Of a DNA stretch of 64,000 nucleotides, positions 42,741-51,337 are shown piece after piece. Under the pieces are notes generated by a model that saw only the letters and a list, made by a program, of their open reading frames with translations, ran no database searches and was not told the origin of the DNA. How positions within the stretch are numbered: the stretch's first letter is position 1; the number at the start of each line of letters is the position of its first letter. The translations under genes were made by a program, and so were the position numbers. The stretch is from Actinomycetes bacterium (lineage in GTDB: Bacteria > Actinomycetota > Acidimicrobiia > Acidimicrobiales > RAAP-2). The stretch covers positions 1 to 64,000 of the forward strand of contig JAJYXE010000035.1 in the NCBI GenBank assembly GCA_021791145.1, given 5' to 3'.

Positions 42741-44217
42741 CTCGGCCGCGATGGAGACGAGGGTGCGGACCTTCCGCTGGAACGACCTCTCGCTCGTCTC
42801 CGTCGCGCTCCTCGCGCTCGCGTCGGGGTTCGGCCAGTTCGGTGCGGTGGCCGCGCTCGGTGACGTGTCCAAGACCTTTGGCCACTTGGTCCACGGGGCC
42901 ACGTTCGCCGACGAAGCGGGGTTGTCGGGGACGGTGATCGGCGTCGGGCTGGCGATCATCCGTGCGGCGTCCCTCCTCGGCCTCCCGCTGGCCTCGCTCG
43001 CGGACCGGTTCGGCCGCAAGCCGATGCTCGCCTCGACGTGCGCCGTCGGGCTCGCGCTGACGGTCCTCACCGCGCTGAGCCCCACGTACTGGTGGTTCGT
43101 CGCGATCTTCGCCCTCGGCCGCCCGTTCCTGAGCGCGACCGTCGGGCTCACCCAGGTGAGCGCGGTGGAGCTCACCACCTCGAACGACCGGGCGAAGGCG
43201 GTCTCGCTCATGGCTGCGGGGTACGCGGTCGGCGCCGGGCTGGCGGCGATCGTGCACAGCCTCGCCGAGAAGTCGCTCGGCTTCCGCGGGATCTTCGCGT
43301 TGGCGGTGGTGCCCCTCGTCCTCCTCCCCCTGCTCCTCCGCAAGGTCGCAGAGCCCGACCGCTTCGCGAGGGTCGAGGTCGCAGGGAGCGGTGCCGAGCC
43401 CGTCCTCGGGCCCGTCGCCCGGCCGTACCGCCGGCGGCTCGTGGTCGTGGCGGTGCTCGCGTTCTGCGTGTCGGTGATCACCGGCCCGGCCAACAGCCTC
43501 GTCTTCATCTACGCGCAGGACTTCTTGCACCTGAGCGGGATCGTCACGAGCGGGATGGTGGTCGCCGCGGGTGTGGCGGGTCTCGGAGGTCTGCTCCTCG
43601 GCCGGTGGATGGCCGACCGGCTCGGCCGCCGCCCGACGGTCGCGGTGTCGATGGCAGGCATGGCGGTCTTCGGCACCCTTGCCTACTCCGGGCCGTCATG
43701 GGCCCTCTTCTTCGGCTACGTCGCCGGGGTCACCTGTGGGGCGGTGTTCGCGCCGGCGGGGGGCTCGCTCGCCAACGAGCTGTTCCCCACCTCCGTGCGG
43801 GCGTCGGTCGCCGGGTGGTACATCGCGGCGGGCGTGGTGGGCGCCGTCGTGGGGCTCCTCGTGTTCGGGCTGGTGGCAGACGTCCGAGGCGCGTCGAACC
43901 ACCTGGAGGTCGCCGCGGCCGTGGTGTTCCTGCCGATGATCCTCACGACCGGCTTCCTCCTGCTCCTGCCCGAGACGAAGGGCAAGGAGCTCGAAGAGCT
44001 CTGGCCGGAGCTCTCGACCCCCTCGACCGTCTCGACCGCCGAGGAGGTAGCCGGCGAGCGCTCATCGGGCGAAGACGTGGACCCCCACCCACACCCAGCC
44101 GAGCACGACCAGCGCGCGGAGCCAGGTCCGGTCGCCGAGCGCGTCCCGGATCAGCGCCGAGGGACGGCCGACGCGCCCGCGACCGATCCTCGCGCCCCAC
44201 GCGGAGAGGAGCCATAG
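42733..44217 (+). CDS. MFS transporter
   Basis: Protein of 494 aa. Twelve hydrophobic segments over residues about 15-430. The MFS loop motif LADRFGRKPM occurs after TM2 and is mirrored by MADRLGRRPTVAV after TM8, and LLLLPETKGKELEELW marks the end of TM12, typical of the sugar/metabolite-porter side of the superfamily. The last about 55 residues (VDPHPHPAEHDQRAEPGPV...) are low-complexity and are encoded antisense to a convergent small gene. Substrate unknown. No regulator is adjacent. Confidence 0.88.
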   Translation: MGDSAAMETRVRTFRWNDLSLVSVALLALASGFGQFGAVAALGDVSKTFGHLVHGATFADEAGLSGTVIGVGLAIIRAASLLGLPLASLADRFGRKPMLASTCAVGLALTVLTALSPTYWWFVAIFALGRPFLSATVGLTQVSAVELTTSNDRAKAVSLMAAGYAVGAGLAAIVHSLAEKSLGFRGIFALAVVPLVLLPLLLRKVAEPDRFARVEVAGSGAEPVLGPVARPYRRRLVVVAVLAFCVSVITGPANSLVFIYAQDFLHLSGIVTSGMVVAAGVAGLGGLLLGRWMADRLGRRPTVAVSMAGMAVFGTLAYSGPSWALFFGYVAGVTCGAVFAPAGGSLANELFPTSVRASVAGWYIAAGVVGAVVGLLVFGLVADVRGASNHLEVAAAVVFLPMILTTGFLLLLPETKGKELEELWPELSTPSTVSTAEEVAGERSSGEDVDPHPHPAEHDQRAEPGPVAERVPDQRRGTADAPATDPRAPRGEEP

Positions 44218-44277
44218 GCAGGCGGAGGAGAGCGCGACGACCGCCCACAGTGCGTACGTGACGTCAGCCCAGGTCAT
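44062..44277 (-). CDS. DUF6186-like small membrane protein
   Basis: Protein of 71 aa. The first hydrophobic helix (YALWAVVALSSACLWLLSAW), a basic loop (RIGRGRVGRP) and a second helix (LRALVVLGWVWVGVHVFAR) match, from memory, the DUF6186 actinobacterial family (two helices with a terminal WxGxHxFxR). ATG overlaps the stop of the upstream membrane gene (ATGA). Its coding strand lies opposite the last 156 nt of the MFS gene. Confidence 0.65.
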   Translation of the reverse strand: MTWADVTYALWAVVALSSACLWLLSAWGARIGRGRVGRPSALIRDALGDRTWLRALVVLGWVWVGVHVFAR

Positions 44278-44726
44278 CGTCGCACCAGGTACCAGCCGGC
44301 CGTGAGCCAGACGAACCACCCCGCGGCCTTGGCGGCGCGGTAGCGGAACAGAGCGTCCAATCCCGAGCTGAGGGTGGGGTAGGCCGCGCGCGGACCCCCG
44401 TGGAAGTACGAGGCCAGCTCGACCCCCACGAGCAGCGCGATCACGATGAGCCAGGGCACCGCCGTCCCGCCGCCGTCGGGCCTTGCGCGCTCGATGCGCC
44501 GCCAGGGACCTGCTTCGGGGCGCAGCCGCTCGAGCACGAGCGCTCCGGCGAACACGGCAGAGGGGATCGAGACCGCCGCGTCGGCAGGGAGCGTGAAGGG
44601 CTTCGCGCCGGACGCGAGCGCCGCATAGAGCGCAGCGACGGCCAGCGCGCCGATCGCTCCAGGGCCGAGCTGCGCCCCGGTGCGCTCGGACCCCTCCGAG
44701 AGAGTGAGCCGTCGCCGGGCGCTCAC
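44274..44726 (-). CDS. Multi-pass membrane protein, unknown
   Basis: Protein of 150 aa, GTG start overlapping the upstream stop (GTGA). Four hydrophobic segments: GAIGALAVAALYAALASG, SAVFAGALVL, VPWLIVIALLVGVELAS and AAGWFVWLTAGWYLVRR. Short charged loops link them (RLRPEAGPWRRIERARPD). No family named. It lies between an endonuclease/phosphatase-type protein and a DUF6186-like protein in a three-gene coupled operon. Confidence 0.6.
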   Translation of the reverse strand: MSARRRLTLSEGSERTGAQLGPGAIGALAVAALYAALASGAKPFTLPADAAVSIPSAVFAGALVLERLRPEAGPWRRIERARPDGGGTAVPWLIVIALLVGVELASYFHGGPRAAYPTLSSGLDALFRYRAAKAAGWFVWLTAGWYLVRR

Positions 44727-45568
44727 GTCGGGGGCTTTGCGCCGAGCGTGACGCGCACCGGGCGATGATCGGAGCCGACCGGGCCGACGACCCTCCCGTC
44801 GAGGACGCGGAGCCCCCCGCGCACCAAGACGTGGTCGACCTGGCTGTGGGGCCGCCAGGACGGCCAGGTCCTCGCACGGACCGCGTGGCGCCAGCCGGGG
44901 AAGAACAGGCGCACCGGAGGTCCCCACAGGTTCATGTCGCCGGCCAGGACCACCGGGCCCGTCTCGAACGTGGCGCGGATCGCGCGGGCGAGCCGGAGGA
45001 ACTGGCTTGGCGCGCCGTAGGTGAGGTGCGACATGTGCACCCCGGCGACGACGACCTCGGTCCCCGCCACCTCGACGCAGAGCGCGAGGGCAGCCCGGCG
45101 GGCCCGGTCGCGCGAGAGTCGTCCGAGATCGAGCACCTCGCTCCGGGTCACCGGCAACCGGCTGAGCAGCGCGACGCCCCAGCGCCCGGGCTGGGCGCTC
45201 GCGTAGCGTGGTGATCGCAGGGTCTGCCTGCTGAAGGGCCGCTCGCTGTCGAGGAAGATCGCGTGGCTGCGTCCCCGCCAGTCGAACGGGCGCATCCACC
45301 TCCCGTCCGCCTCCGGGTGGGGACGAGCCAACCGGCCGCCGGCCAGCGGGAGTTCGTGGGCCTCGTAGCCGAGCGCCCCCGCGGCGCGCCTCGCCAGGCT
45401 CGGCTCGTCGTCGGGCGCCCAGTTCTCCTCCAGCACGAGGACGTCCGCGTCGATCAGCCGGCAGGCGGCGACGACGTCGTAGGGACGGCCCCAGCCGTCG
45501 ACGCCCGCGTGCGCGTTGAACGTGGCGACGCTGAACGAGGTCGGAGCAGTCCGGTCGAGATCGTGCAC
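44723..45568 (-). CDS. Endonuclease/exonuclease/phosphatase-family hydrolase
   Basis: Protein of 281 aa from GTG 45568 (VHDLDRTAP). EEP-fold motifs in order: VATFNAHAG (Asn), VLVLEENW (metal-binding Glu), VAGVHMSH, VVLAGDMNLWGP (Asp-x-Asn), SQVDHVLV and GSDHRPV (catalytic His). The family ranges from nucleases to sphingomyelinase-like and phosphoinositide phosphatases. No DNA-repair partner is near and the next genes encode membrane proteins, so a lipid or phosphate-ester substrate is as likely as nucleic acid. A TATCGT hexamer lies 10 nt upstream. Divergent from the aminotransferase. Confidence 0.85.
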   Translation of the reverse strand: MHDLDRTAPTSFSVATFNAHAGVDGWGRPYDVVAACRLIDADVLVLEENWAPDDEPSLARRAAGALGYEAHELPLAGGRLARPHPEADGRWMRPFDWRGRSHAIFLDSERPFSRQTLRSPRYASAQPGRWGVALLSRLPVTRSEVLDLGRLSRDRARRAALALCVEVAGTEVVVAGVHMSHLTYGAPSQFLRLARAIRATFETGPVVLAGDMNLWGPPVRLFFPGWRHAVRARTWPSWRPHSQVDHVLVRGGLRVLDGRVVGPVGSDHRPVRVTLGAKPPT

Positions 45569-45675
45569 GGCCGCACCGACGATAGGCCGCCGCGAGGGGG
45601 CGGCGAGAGCCGGGGCGGTCCCACAGGCACCCCCAGACGGCGTACCGGGCTGCGCCGGTACCATTGCGTCGCGTC

Positions 45676-46833
45676 ATGCACCTTGCACCTGCAGGCCGGC
45701 TCGCGCCGTTCGCGACGACGATCTTCTCCGAGATGACGGCACTCGCCGTTGCCACCGGCTCGATCAACCTCGGGCAGGGCTTCCCCGACACCGACGGACC
45801 CGCCGAGATCGCCGAGGCTGCGATCTCGGCAATCCGTGTCGGCGAGAACCAGTACCCGCCCGGGCCGGGGATCCCCGCGCTGCGGGCGGCCGTCGCGGAG
45901 CACCAGCGGCGCTGCTATGGGCTCGAGTACGACCCTGAGGGCGAGGTGCTCGTGACGACCGGTGCGACCGAGGGCATCGCGTCGGCGCTCCTCGGGCTGT
46001 GCGAGCCGGGGGACGAGGTCGTGATGTTCGAGCCGTCCTACGACTCCTACGCGGCGTGCGCGGCCATGGCGGGCGCCGTCGTGCGGACCGTAGAGCTGCG
46101 GGCTCCCGACTGGTCCTTCGAACCCGGCGAGCTTCGCGACGCCATCTGCGCGAGGACCCGCGTGCTGCTGCTCAACTCACCGCACAATCCGACCGGCAAG
46201 GTGTTCTCGGCCGAGGAGCTCGATCTCATCGCCGGCCTCTGCCGCGCGCACGACCTGGTCGCGGTCACCGACGAGGTCTACGAGCATCTCGTCTACGACG
46301 GGGAGCACGTGCCCCTCGCAACGCGAGAGGGCATGCGCGACCGCACCGTCTCGCTTTCGTCGGCGGGGAAGACCTTCTCGTTCACCGGCTGGAAGATCGG
46401 CTGGGCCACCGGGCCGCCTGACCTGGTCGCGAGGGTGCGGGCGGCCAAGCAGTTCCTCACCTACGCGACCGGCACGCCGTTCCAGCACGCGGTCGCCGTA
46501 GGGCTCTCGGCCGGAGACCGGCTGGTGGCTCCTTTGCAAGAGTCCCTGCGCGAGCGCCGCGACCTGTTGTGCGACGGCTTGGCATCGCTAGGGCTCACCG
46601 TGTACCGGCCGTCTGCCACCTACTTCGTGACCACCGACATCGCCTCGATCGGCGAGGACGACGCGCTCGGGTTTTGCAGGGATCTCCCCCGTCGTTGCGG
46701 GGTGGTGGCGGTGCCGTCGTCGGTCTTCTACCGTGACCCGCTCCTGGGCAAGACGCTCGTGCGCTGGGCCTTCTGCAAGCGCCCGGAGGTGCTGCGCGAG
46801 GCGCTCGTGCGACTGAAGGCGCTCGTCCCGTGA
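45676..46833 (+). CDS. PLP-dependent aminotransferase, class I/II (DapC-like)
   Basis: Protein of 385 aa. Family motifs: INLGQGFPDTDGP, QYPPGPGIPALRAAVAEH, NSPHNPTGKVFS (Asn binding PLP), VTDEVYEHLVYDG (Asp, Tyr), and LSSAGKTFSFTGWKIGW with the Schiff-base Lys. The best-known actinobacterial relative is N-succinyldiaminopimelate aminotransferase (Rv0858c, DapC), though kynurenine- and methionine-type transaminases share these motifs. The ATG at 45676 is preferred to the TTG at 45664; a TACCAT hexamer lies 11 nt upstream of the ATG. Confidence 0.9.
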   Translation: MHLAPAGRLAPFATTIFSEMTALAVATGSINLGQGFPDTDGPAEIAEAAISAIRVGENQYPPGPGIPALRAAVAEHQRRCYGLEYDPEGEVLVTTGATEGIASALLGLCEPGDEVVMFEPSYDSYAACAAMAGAVVRTVELRAPDWSFEPGELRDAICARTRVLLLNSPHNPTGKVFSAEELDLIAGLCRAHDLVAVTDEVYEHLVYDGEHVPLATREGMRDRTVSLSSAGKTFSFTGWKIGWATGPPDLVARVRAAKQFLTYATGTPFQHAVAVGLSAGDRLVAPLQESLRERRDLLCDGLASLGLTVYRPSATYFVTTDIASIGEDDALGFCRDLPRRCGVVAVPSSVFYRDPLLGKTLVRWAFCKRPEVLREALVRLKALVP

Positions 46834-46856
46834 GCGTCCCTTCCACCCCGTCCCGG

Positions 46857-46980
46857 CTGTGCCCGTCCCGGTCGTGCCCGTCCCGGTCGTGCCCGTCCCG
46901 GTCGTGCCCGTCCCGGTCGTGCCCGTCCCCGTCGTGCCCGTCCCGGTCGTGCCCGTCCCGGTTGTGCCCGTCCCCGTCGT
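46857..46980 (+). repeat. 15-bp tandem repeat between aminotransferase and phzF genes
   Basis: About eight near-perfect copies of GTGCCCGTCCCGGTC fill the space between the two genes. Each has an in-frame GTG, so the repeat is readable as (VPVPV)n directly in front of the PhzF protein and offers many alternative start codons. A change in copy number would keep the frame. Confidence 0.9.
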
Positions 46981-47839
46981 GAGCGACGCGACGGTGCCGC
47001 TCTTCTGGGTGGACGCCTTCGGCGAGGGACCGTTCACGGGCAATCCCGCGGCCGTCTGCCTCCTCGAGCGTCCCGCGCCCGCCGAGGCGATGCAGTCGCT
47101 CGCCTTCGAGCTCGGCCTGTCCGAGACCGCCTTTGTGTGGCCCGGCGACGAAGGGTTCGTCCTGCGCTGGTTCACGCCGGTCGCAGAGGTCGACCTCTGC
47201 GGCCACGCGACGGTCGCGGCCGCCCACGCGCTCGCAGAGTCGGGACGGCTCCCCGGCGCTCACGCGAGCTTCTCTACGAACAGCGGGCTCATCGAGGCGA
47301 CCGCCGGTGGAGGGGCGGGGGAGCACGTGGAGATCGACCTGCCCGCCGAGCGTCCCGCGCCCGTCGACGCGCCGGCAGAGCTCCTGGCGCGCTGGCCGGT
47401 GGTGCGCGCCGCGACCGGTCGCTTCGACCTGCTGGTGGAGCTCGACGGCGAAGAGTCGGTGCGCCGCGTCGACCCCGACGCCGTCGACCTCGCGCGGCTT
47501 CCCTACCGCGGGATCGCCGTCACTGCCCAAGGGGCGGAGCGAGGGACGGGGCGAGGGACGGGGCGAGCGGCGGAGCCGGACTACGTCCTCCGGTTCTTCG
47601 CGCCCAGCGTCGGCGTCCCTGAAGATCCTGTGACGGGCTCCGCCCAGTGCCTCCTCGGACCCTATTGGGCGTCCGCGCTCGGTACCGCGCGCCTCCGTGC
47701 GGCGCAGCTCTCGGCACGCGGGGGCACCTTGCGGGTAAGGGTCGACGAGACGCGGGTAGCCGTCGCGGGGAGCGCCACGACGATTCTGCGCGCCGAGGTG
47801 AGGGGCGACGCTGCACGACGCCTGCTCGTGGGCGCGTGA
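46979..47839 (+). CDS. PhzF-family isomerase/epimerase-like protein
   Basis: Protein of 286 aa from GTG 46979; translation could also begin in the upstream repeat (up to 326 aa). PhzF/DAP-epimerase-fold motifs: VDAFGEGPFTGNPAAVC, LSETAFV (catalytic Glu), VDLCGHATVAAAHAL and VPEDPVTGSAQCLL. PhzF enzymes isomerise trans-2,3-dihydro-3-hydroxyanthranilate, but most homologues have unknown reactions. A short GTGRGTGRAA insert lies before the last motif. No phenazine genes are near. No good SD; the repeat region probably sets the start. Confidence 0.88.
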   Translation: MSDATVPLFWVDAFGEGPFTGNPAAVCLLERPAPAEAMQSLAFELGLSETAFVWPGDEGFVLRWFTPVAEVDLCGHATVAAAHALAESGRLPGAHASFSTNSGLIEATAGGGAGEHVEIDLPAERPAPVDAPAELLARWPVVRAATGRFDLLVELDGEESVRRVDPDAVDLARLPYRGIAVTAQGAERGTGRGTGRAAEPDYVLRFFAPSVGVPEDPVTGSAQCLLGPYWASALGTARLRAAQLSARGGTLRVRVDETRVAVAGSATTILRAEVRGDAARRLLVGA

Positions 47840-47888
47840 TCCGTCGTCCCTCGACGGGCGCCCCAGCACGGGAACCTGGTCGCTGTGG

Positions 47889-47901
47889 TAACGATGGGCT
47901 C
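47889..47901 (+). promoter_or_regulatory. Leaderless -10 element of the Nudix gene
   Basis: TAACGA (47889-47894), exactly 7 nt, then GTG at 47902. The last base is A rather than T. It sets the start at 47902, where no SD is present. Confidence 0.45.
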
Positions 47902-48498
47902 GTGCCGACACCGATCGTGTCGTCGAAGACGATCGCGCCGCGCGACCCGGCGGGCTCGGACGCCCGCGCCGCGCTCCGCTCCCTCGTCGCTGCCCACCCG
48001 CCACGCGATCGGCGCGAGCGCGAGGCCAAAGCGCAGTTCCTCGTCGAGCTCGAGCGGCTCGCACGTCCCTTGGACCGCGGCGCGGACCGCGTCCATGTGA
48101 CGGCCTCAGCCGTAGTGGTCGGGGCGAGGGGGATCGTGCTCCACCGCCATCGGCGCCTGCGCCGGTGGATCCAGCCCGGGGGGCACGTCGACGCGGGGGA
48201 GTCCCCCGCAGAGGCGGCCCTCCGCGAGACCGTGGAAGAGACCGGGCTCGAGGTCGCTCATCCCGCCCAAGGGCCCGAGCTGCTCCACCTCGACGTGCAT
48301 CCGGCCGCGGACCACGTCCACCTCGACCTCCGCTTCTTGCTGCTGGCGGCGGACGAGGACCCCAAGCCCGGACCCGGCGAGAGCCCAGCGGTGCGGTGGT
48401 TCGGATGGGACGAGGCCGAGGTGCTCGCCGACGCCGCGCTCGCTGGTGCGCTGGACGCCGCACGGTCCGCGCTCCAAAGGAGCGTCGATGAGCACTGA
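47902..48498 (+). CDS. Nudix hydrolase
   Basis: Protein of 198 aa. Nudix box in the order G-x5-E-x7-REUXEEXGU: GGHVDAGESPAEAALRETVE followed by ETGLE. The N-terminal 65 residues are helical (AALRSLVAAHPPRDRRE...) and the Nudix fold starts at HVTASAVVVGARGIVLHRH. Family members hydrolyse nucleoside diphosphates linked to other groups, such as oxidised dNTPs or NDP-sugars; the substrate is not predictable. Its 3' end overlaps the zinc-ribbon gene by 11 nt, so the pair is coupled. Confidence 0.92.
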   Translation: MPTPIVSSKTIAPRDPAGSDARAALRSLVAAHPPRDRREREAKAQFLVELERLARPLDRGADRVHVTASAVVVGARGIVLHRHRRLRRWIQPGGHVDAGESPAEAALRETVEETGLEVAHPAQGPELLHLDVHPAADHVHLDLRFLLLAADEDPKPGPGESPAVRWFGWDEAEVLADAALAGALDAARSALQRSVDEH

Positions 48499-49306
48499 CC
48501 CCACCCGCGCAGCCGGGGCGGAGCAGGCGGCCGGGGCGGAAGAGGCGGCCGGAGCGGAGCAGGCGGCCCGGCAGGGGTCGGCGCTCGAGGTGCTGCTCCT
48601 CCTCCAAGACATCGACACCGCGATCTCCCAGCTCGAGCATCGCAAGGCCGCGCTTGCGGAGCGCCAGGAGCTCGCCAGGGTGAGCGCCGTGCTGGGTGAC
48701 CTCGAGAAGCGGATGGAGGAGGCTCAGGCATCGAGAGCGGAGCTCGCCAGCCGCCAGCGCGCGATCGAAGCGGAGATCTCGACGGTCGACGCGCGGCGCG
48801 AGGCGCTCGAGCAGCGCATGTACACGGCCCGAGGGGCGCCGTCTCGGGATCTCCAGGCGATGGACGACGAGATTCGCCACCTCCGCGAGCGCAAGGGCCG
48901 GATGGAGGACGAAGAGCTCGAGCTCATGGTCGCGATCGAGCCGCTCGACGCAGCGCTGGCGGAGCTCGATGCGCAGTCGACCCGGTTGCGGTCTGACGCC
49001 GCCCGGCTGGCAGGTGCGCTGGCGGAGGCCGAGGCCGAGATCGATGCCCAGTTGGCGGCGAAGGCCATGGCGCGCGCGAGCGAGGCCGCCGCCCTGCCTG
49101 GGGAGCTGAGGAGCCGCTACGAGGCGCTTCGCGCCCGGCTTGGCGGGACGGGCGCGGCGCGCCTGGTCGGCAACCGCTGCAGCGGCTGCCACTTGGAGCT
49201 GCCGTCCATGGAAGTGGACCGGATCCGCCACCTGCCCGGCGGCACGGTGGTCACCTGCGAGCAGTGCGGCCGCATCCTCGTCCCGGTGGCGCCGCCGGCC
49301 GGCTGA
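48488..49306 (+). CDS. Coiled-coil protein with C-terminal C4 zinc ribbon (CT398/Rv2229c-like)
   Basis: Protein of 272 aa. After an Ala/Gly/Glu repeat tail (residues 8-30), residues about 32-205 are a long coiled coil (ISQLEHRKAALAERQELARV... LRERKGRMEDEELELMVAIE). The C-terminus has a zinc ribbon: NRCSGCHLELPS and TCEQCGRILVPV (four Cys). From memory this matches the conserved C4-type zinc-ribbon family often encoded beside RNase H or Nif3-like genes. The molecular role is unclear; an assembly or nucleic-acid-associated function has been proposed. Overlaps the Nudix gene by 11 nt. Confidence 0.85.
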   Translation: MSTDPTRAAGAEQAAGAEEAAGAEQAARQGSALEVLLLLQDIDTAISQLEHRKAALAERQELARVSAVLGDLEKRMEEAQASRAELASRQRAIEAEISTVDARREALEQRMYTARGAPSRDLQAMDDEIRHLRERKGRMEDEELELMVAIEPLDAALAELDAQSTRLRSDAARLAGALAEAEAEIDAQLAAKAMARASEAAALPGELRSRYEALRARLGGTGAARLVGNRCSGCHLELPSMEVDRIRHLPGGTVVTCEQCGRILVPVAPPAG

Positions 49307-49465
49307 CCAAGGAGCCCGTACTCACGCTGCAGCGACGAAGTGAGGCAGGCAGGCACGACCGACACCACCACCAGCAGGCGTAGCCGCGGCACCAGCGGTA
49401 GGGCGTAAACCGGGGTACCAGCATCCGGCAGGCGCGCCACCATTGCATGCGGCAGCCCGCGCGGG

Positions 49466-50401
49466 TCACGCGGCTGCGGGCGGCGTGGACGAGATGAAGG
49501 CGGCGACGACTGCGGCGAGCTCCTCTCCCTTGTCCTCTTGGAGGAAGTGACCGGCGCCCGCGATCGTGACGTGGTCCAGTCCTGCCGCGCCGGGAACCGC
49601 TTCGACGAATTGCCGCTCTGCGCCGGCCGTGATGGGGTCTCCATCGCTGAACGCGCACAAAAAGGGGCGGTCGAAGTCACGCAGTGAAGCCCATGCGCGT
49701 CGGTTCGCCTCAGCCGCAGGATCGTCGGGACGCGTCGGCACGAGCGCCGGCATCTGGCGAGGACCCTCCTTGAACCGCTCGTCGGGGAACGGCGCGTCGT
49801 AGGCAGCGACAACCTCCTTGGCGAGCCCGAGGACCGTGCCGCCCCGGACGATGCGCCCCACTGGGAGCTCGGGGACCTCCTGGGAGAACCGCTGCCACGC
49901 GAAGAAGGCGTCGCTCATCCTCTCTTCGCCGGTCGGCAGTCCCGTGTTGGCGGCGACCACCCGGCGGAATCGGTCGGGATGCTCGGCCACCAGGCGGAGG
50001 CCGAGGAGCCCCCCCCAGTCCTGGCAGACCAAGGTGAGATCGCCCAGCCCGAGCTCGTCGAAGAGCGCAGCGCGCAGCCACTCCACGTGACGGGCGTAGG
50101 TGTGGTCGGCGCGCGCCGTCGGCTTGTCCGAGCGCCCGAAGCCGACGAGGTCGGGCACCACGACGCGATGGCCCGACTCGGCCAGCACCGGGATCACCTT
50201 GCGATAGAGGAAGGACCAGCTCGGCTCTCCATGGAGGCAGACGACGGTCTCGCTCGCGTTGGGCCGGCCCTCGTCCACGAGGTGCACCCGCAGCGCTTCG
50301 ACGCCGCCGGGCACCCCGGAAGGGACCTCCACGTAGCGGGACGCGAAATCGAACGCGGGGAGGTCGGCGAAGCGGTCGTCGGGCGTGCGCAGAGCCTTCA
50401 C
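49466..50401 (-). CDS. Haloalkane dehalogenase (DhmA/HLD-I type)
   Basis: Protein of 311 aa, GTG start. Alpha/beta-hydrolase with dehalogenase marks: CLHGEPSWSFLYRKVIP (oxyanion hole with the halide-binding Trp), CQDWGG (nucleophile Asp followed by the second Trp), a catalytic Asp in FSDGDPITA and His in GAGHFLQED. Asp in place of Ser in the elbow, flanked by Trp, separates haloalkane dehalogenases from esterases. Family I members include Rv2296 of M. tuberculosis. It hydrolyses carbon-halogen bonds. A TAGACT hexamer lies 9 nt upstream of the start. The TetR gene lies 48 nt further on the same strand. Confidence 0.88.
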   Translation of the reverse strand: MKALRTPDDRFADLPAFDFASRYVEVPSGVPGGVEALRVHLVDEGRPNASETVVCLHGEPSWSFLYRKVIPVLAESGHRVVVPDLVGFGRSDKPTARADHTYARHVEWLRAALFDELGLGDLTLVCQDWGGLLGLRLVAEHPDRFRRVVAANTGLPTGEERMSDAFFAWQRFSQEVPELPVGRIVRGGTVLGLAKEVVAAYDAPFPDERFKEGPRQMPALVPTRPDDPAAEANRRAWASLRDFDRPFLCAFSDGDPITAGAERQFVEAVPGAAGLDHVTIAGAGHFLQEDKGEELAAVVAAFISSTPPAAA

Positions 50402-50416
50402 GGCAGCGCAAGTCTA
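50402..50416 (-). promoter_or_regulatory. Near-leaderless -10 element of the dehalogenase gene
   Basis: On the minus strand TAGACT (50416-50411) is followed by 9 nt and GTG at 50401, which would give a leader of about 2 nt. It allows expression separate from the TetR gene upstream. Confidence 0.45.
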
Positions 50417-50449
50417 TGGGTCGGCGCCGACCGCGCAGCGTGGCGGCGA

Positions 50450-51337
50450 CTACGCGCCCAGCAGTGCGTGCATCGAGCGGGACAGGACTCGTCGCGCTGC
50501 GGCGTTCGTCAAGCCTTGGACTCGACGGAGTCGTTCCCACAGCTCCCAGGAGGATACGACCTCGAGCGCCGCGAGCAGCTCTTGGCGGTCTCGCTTCGCG
50601 GTTTGCAGCTCGTTGCTGAAGGTCTCCTCGAGCCAGGTCCGGAGCATCGTGTCGGTCAACTGGAGTCCCTCGGCGACGTCCTGGTGGCGCGCGGCCAACG
50701 AGATCGCCTTGCGGCGGACCGGCGAGACCGCCTCGAACAGCTTGGCGCGCTGGTGGACCGTTCGCTCGATCCGCTGGTCCAAGCCGAGGTTCCTTGGGAT
50801 CGGCTGCACGGTCAGCCAGTACCGCTCGATCTGCGTCCGTGCGACGGCGCGGTAGAGCGCGTCCAGGTCCTCGAAGTGGTGGAAGACCAGCCGGACGGAC
50901 ACCCCCGCGCGCGCGGCGACCTCCTTCACAGTCGGGGAGACCTGCTTCTCGGAGAGAAGCTCGATCACGGCCTCGGTGATCCGCGCGCGAGTCCTCTCCC
51001 CACGCTCTTTGGGGGTCTCCCCCTTCTGCATCCTCCCGGTGCCCGGCGTCCTCGCGGTGTCCGCGGTGCCCCCCGTCCTCCCGGTGCCCCCCGTCCTCCC
51101 GGTGCCCCCCGTCCTCCCGGTGCCCCCCGTCCTCCCGGTGCCCCCCGTCCTCCCGGTGCCCCCCGTCCTCCCGGTGCCCCCCGTCCTCCCGGTGCCCGTC
51201 TCTCGGCTGCTGGTGGTCACGGGCACCAGCGTCGGCCGGCGGACTCGGGCGCGGTGCGCGTCACTCTTCCCGCCGGCGAGGCCGCGCAGGCGGGTGCTCC
51301 CCGACGCGGGCTGCTGGGCGGAGGATTGTGGGGTCAT
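50450..51337 (-). CDS. TetR-family transcriptional regulator with repeat N-terminal tail
   Basis: Protein of 295 aa from ATG 51337, or 193 aa if it starts at ATG 51030 (MQKGETPKERGERTRAR). The DNA-binding part reads ARITEAVIELLSEKQVSPTV, then VKEVAARAGVSVRLVFHHFE, a clear TetR HTH. The rest is an all-helical ligand domain. The longer form would add a tail made mainly of a (TGRTGG)n repeat, unusual for TetR, so the shorter start is more conventional. The dehalogenase follows on the same strand and may be its target. TetR proteins usually repress adjacent genes. Confidence 0.85.
   Translation of the reverse strand: MTPQSSAQQPASGSTRLRGLAGGKSDAHRARVRRPTLVPVTTSSRETGTGRTGGTGRTGGTGRTGGTGRTGGTGRTGGTGRTGGTGRTGGTADTARTPGTGRMQKGETPKERGERTRARITEAVIELLSEKQVSPTVKEVAARAGVSVRLVFHHFEDLDALYRAVARTQIERYWLTVQPIPRNLGLDQRIERTVHQRAKLFEAVSPVRRKAISLAARHQDVAEGLQLTDTMLRTWLEETFSNELQTAKRDRQELLAALEVVSSWELWERLRRVQGLTNAAARRVLSRSMHALLGA
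51050..51205 (-). repeat. 18-bp tandem repeat at the TetR gene 5' end
   Basis: About eight 18-bp units (plus-strand text CCCCCCGTCCTCCCGGTG) encode TGRTGG if translated, or act as 5' leader if the gene starts at 51030. Confidence 0.9.

Noticed and set aside
46857..46980. CRISPR-like array
   Set aside because: Units are contiguous 15-mers without spacers; a minisatellite, not a repeat-spacer array.
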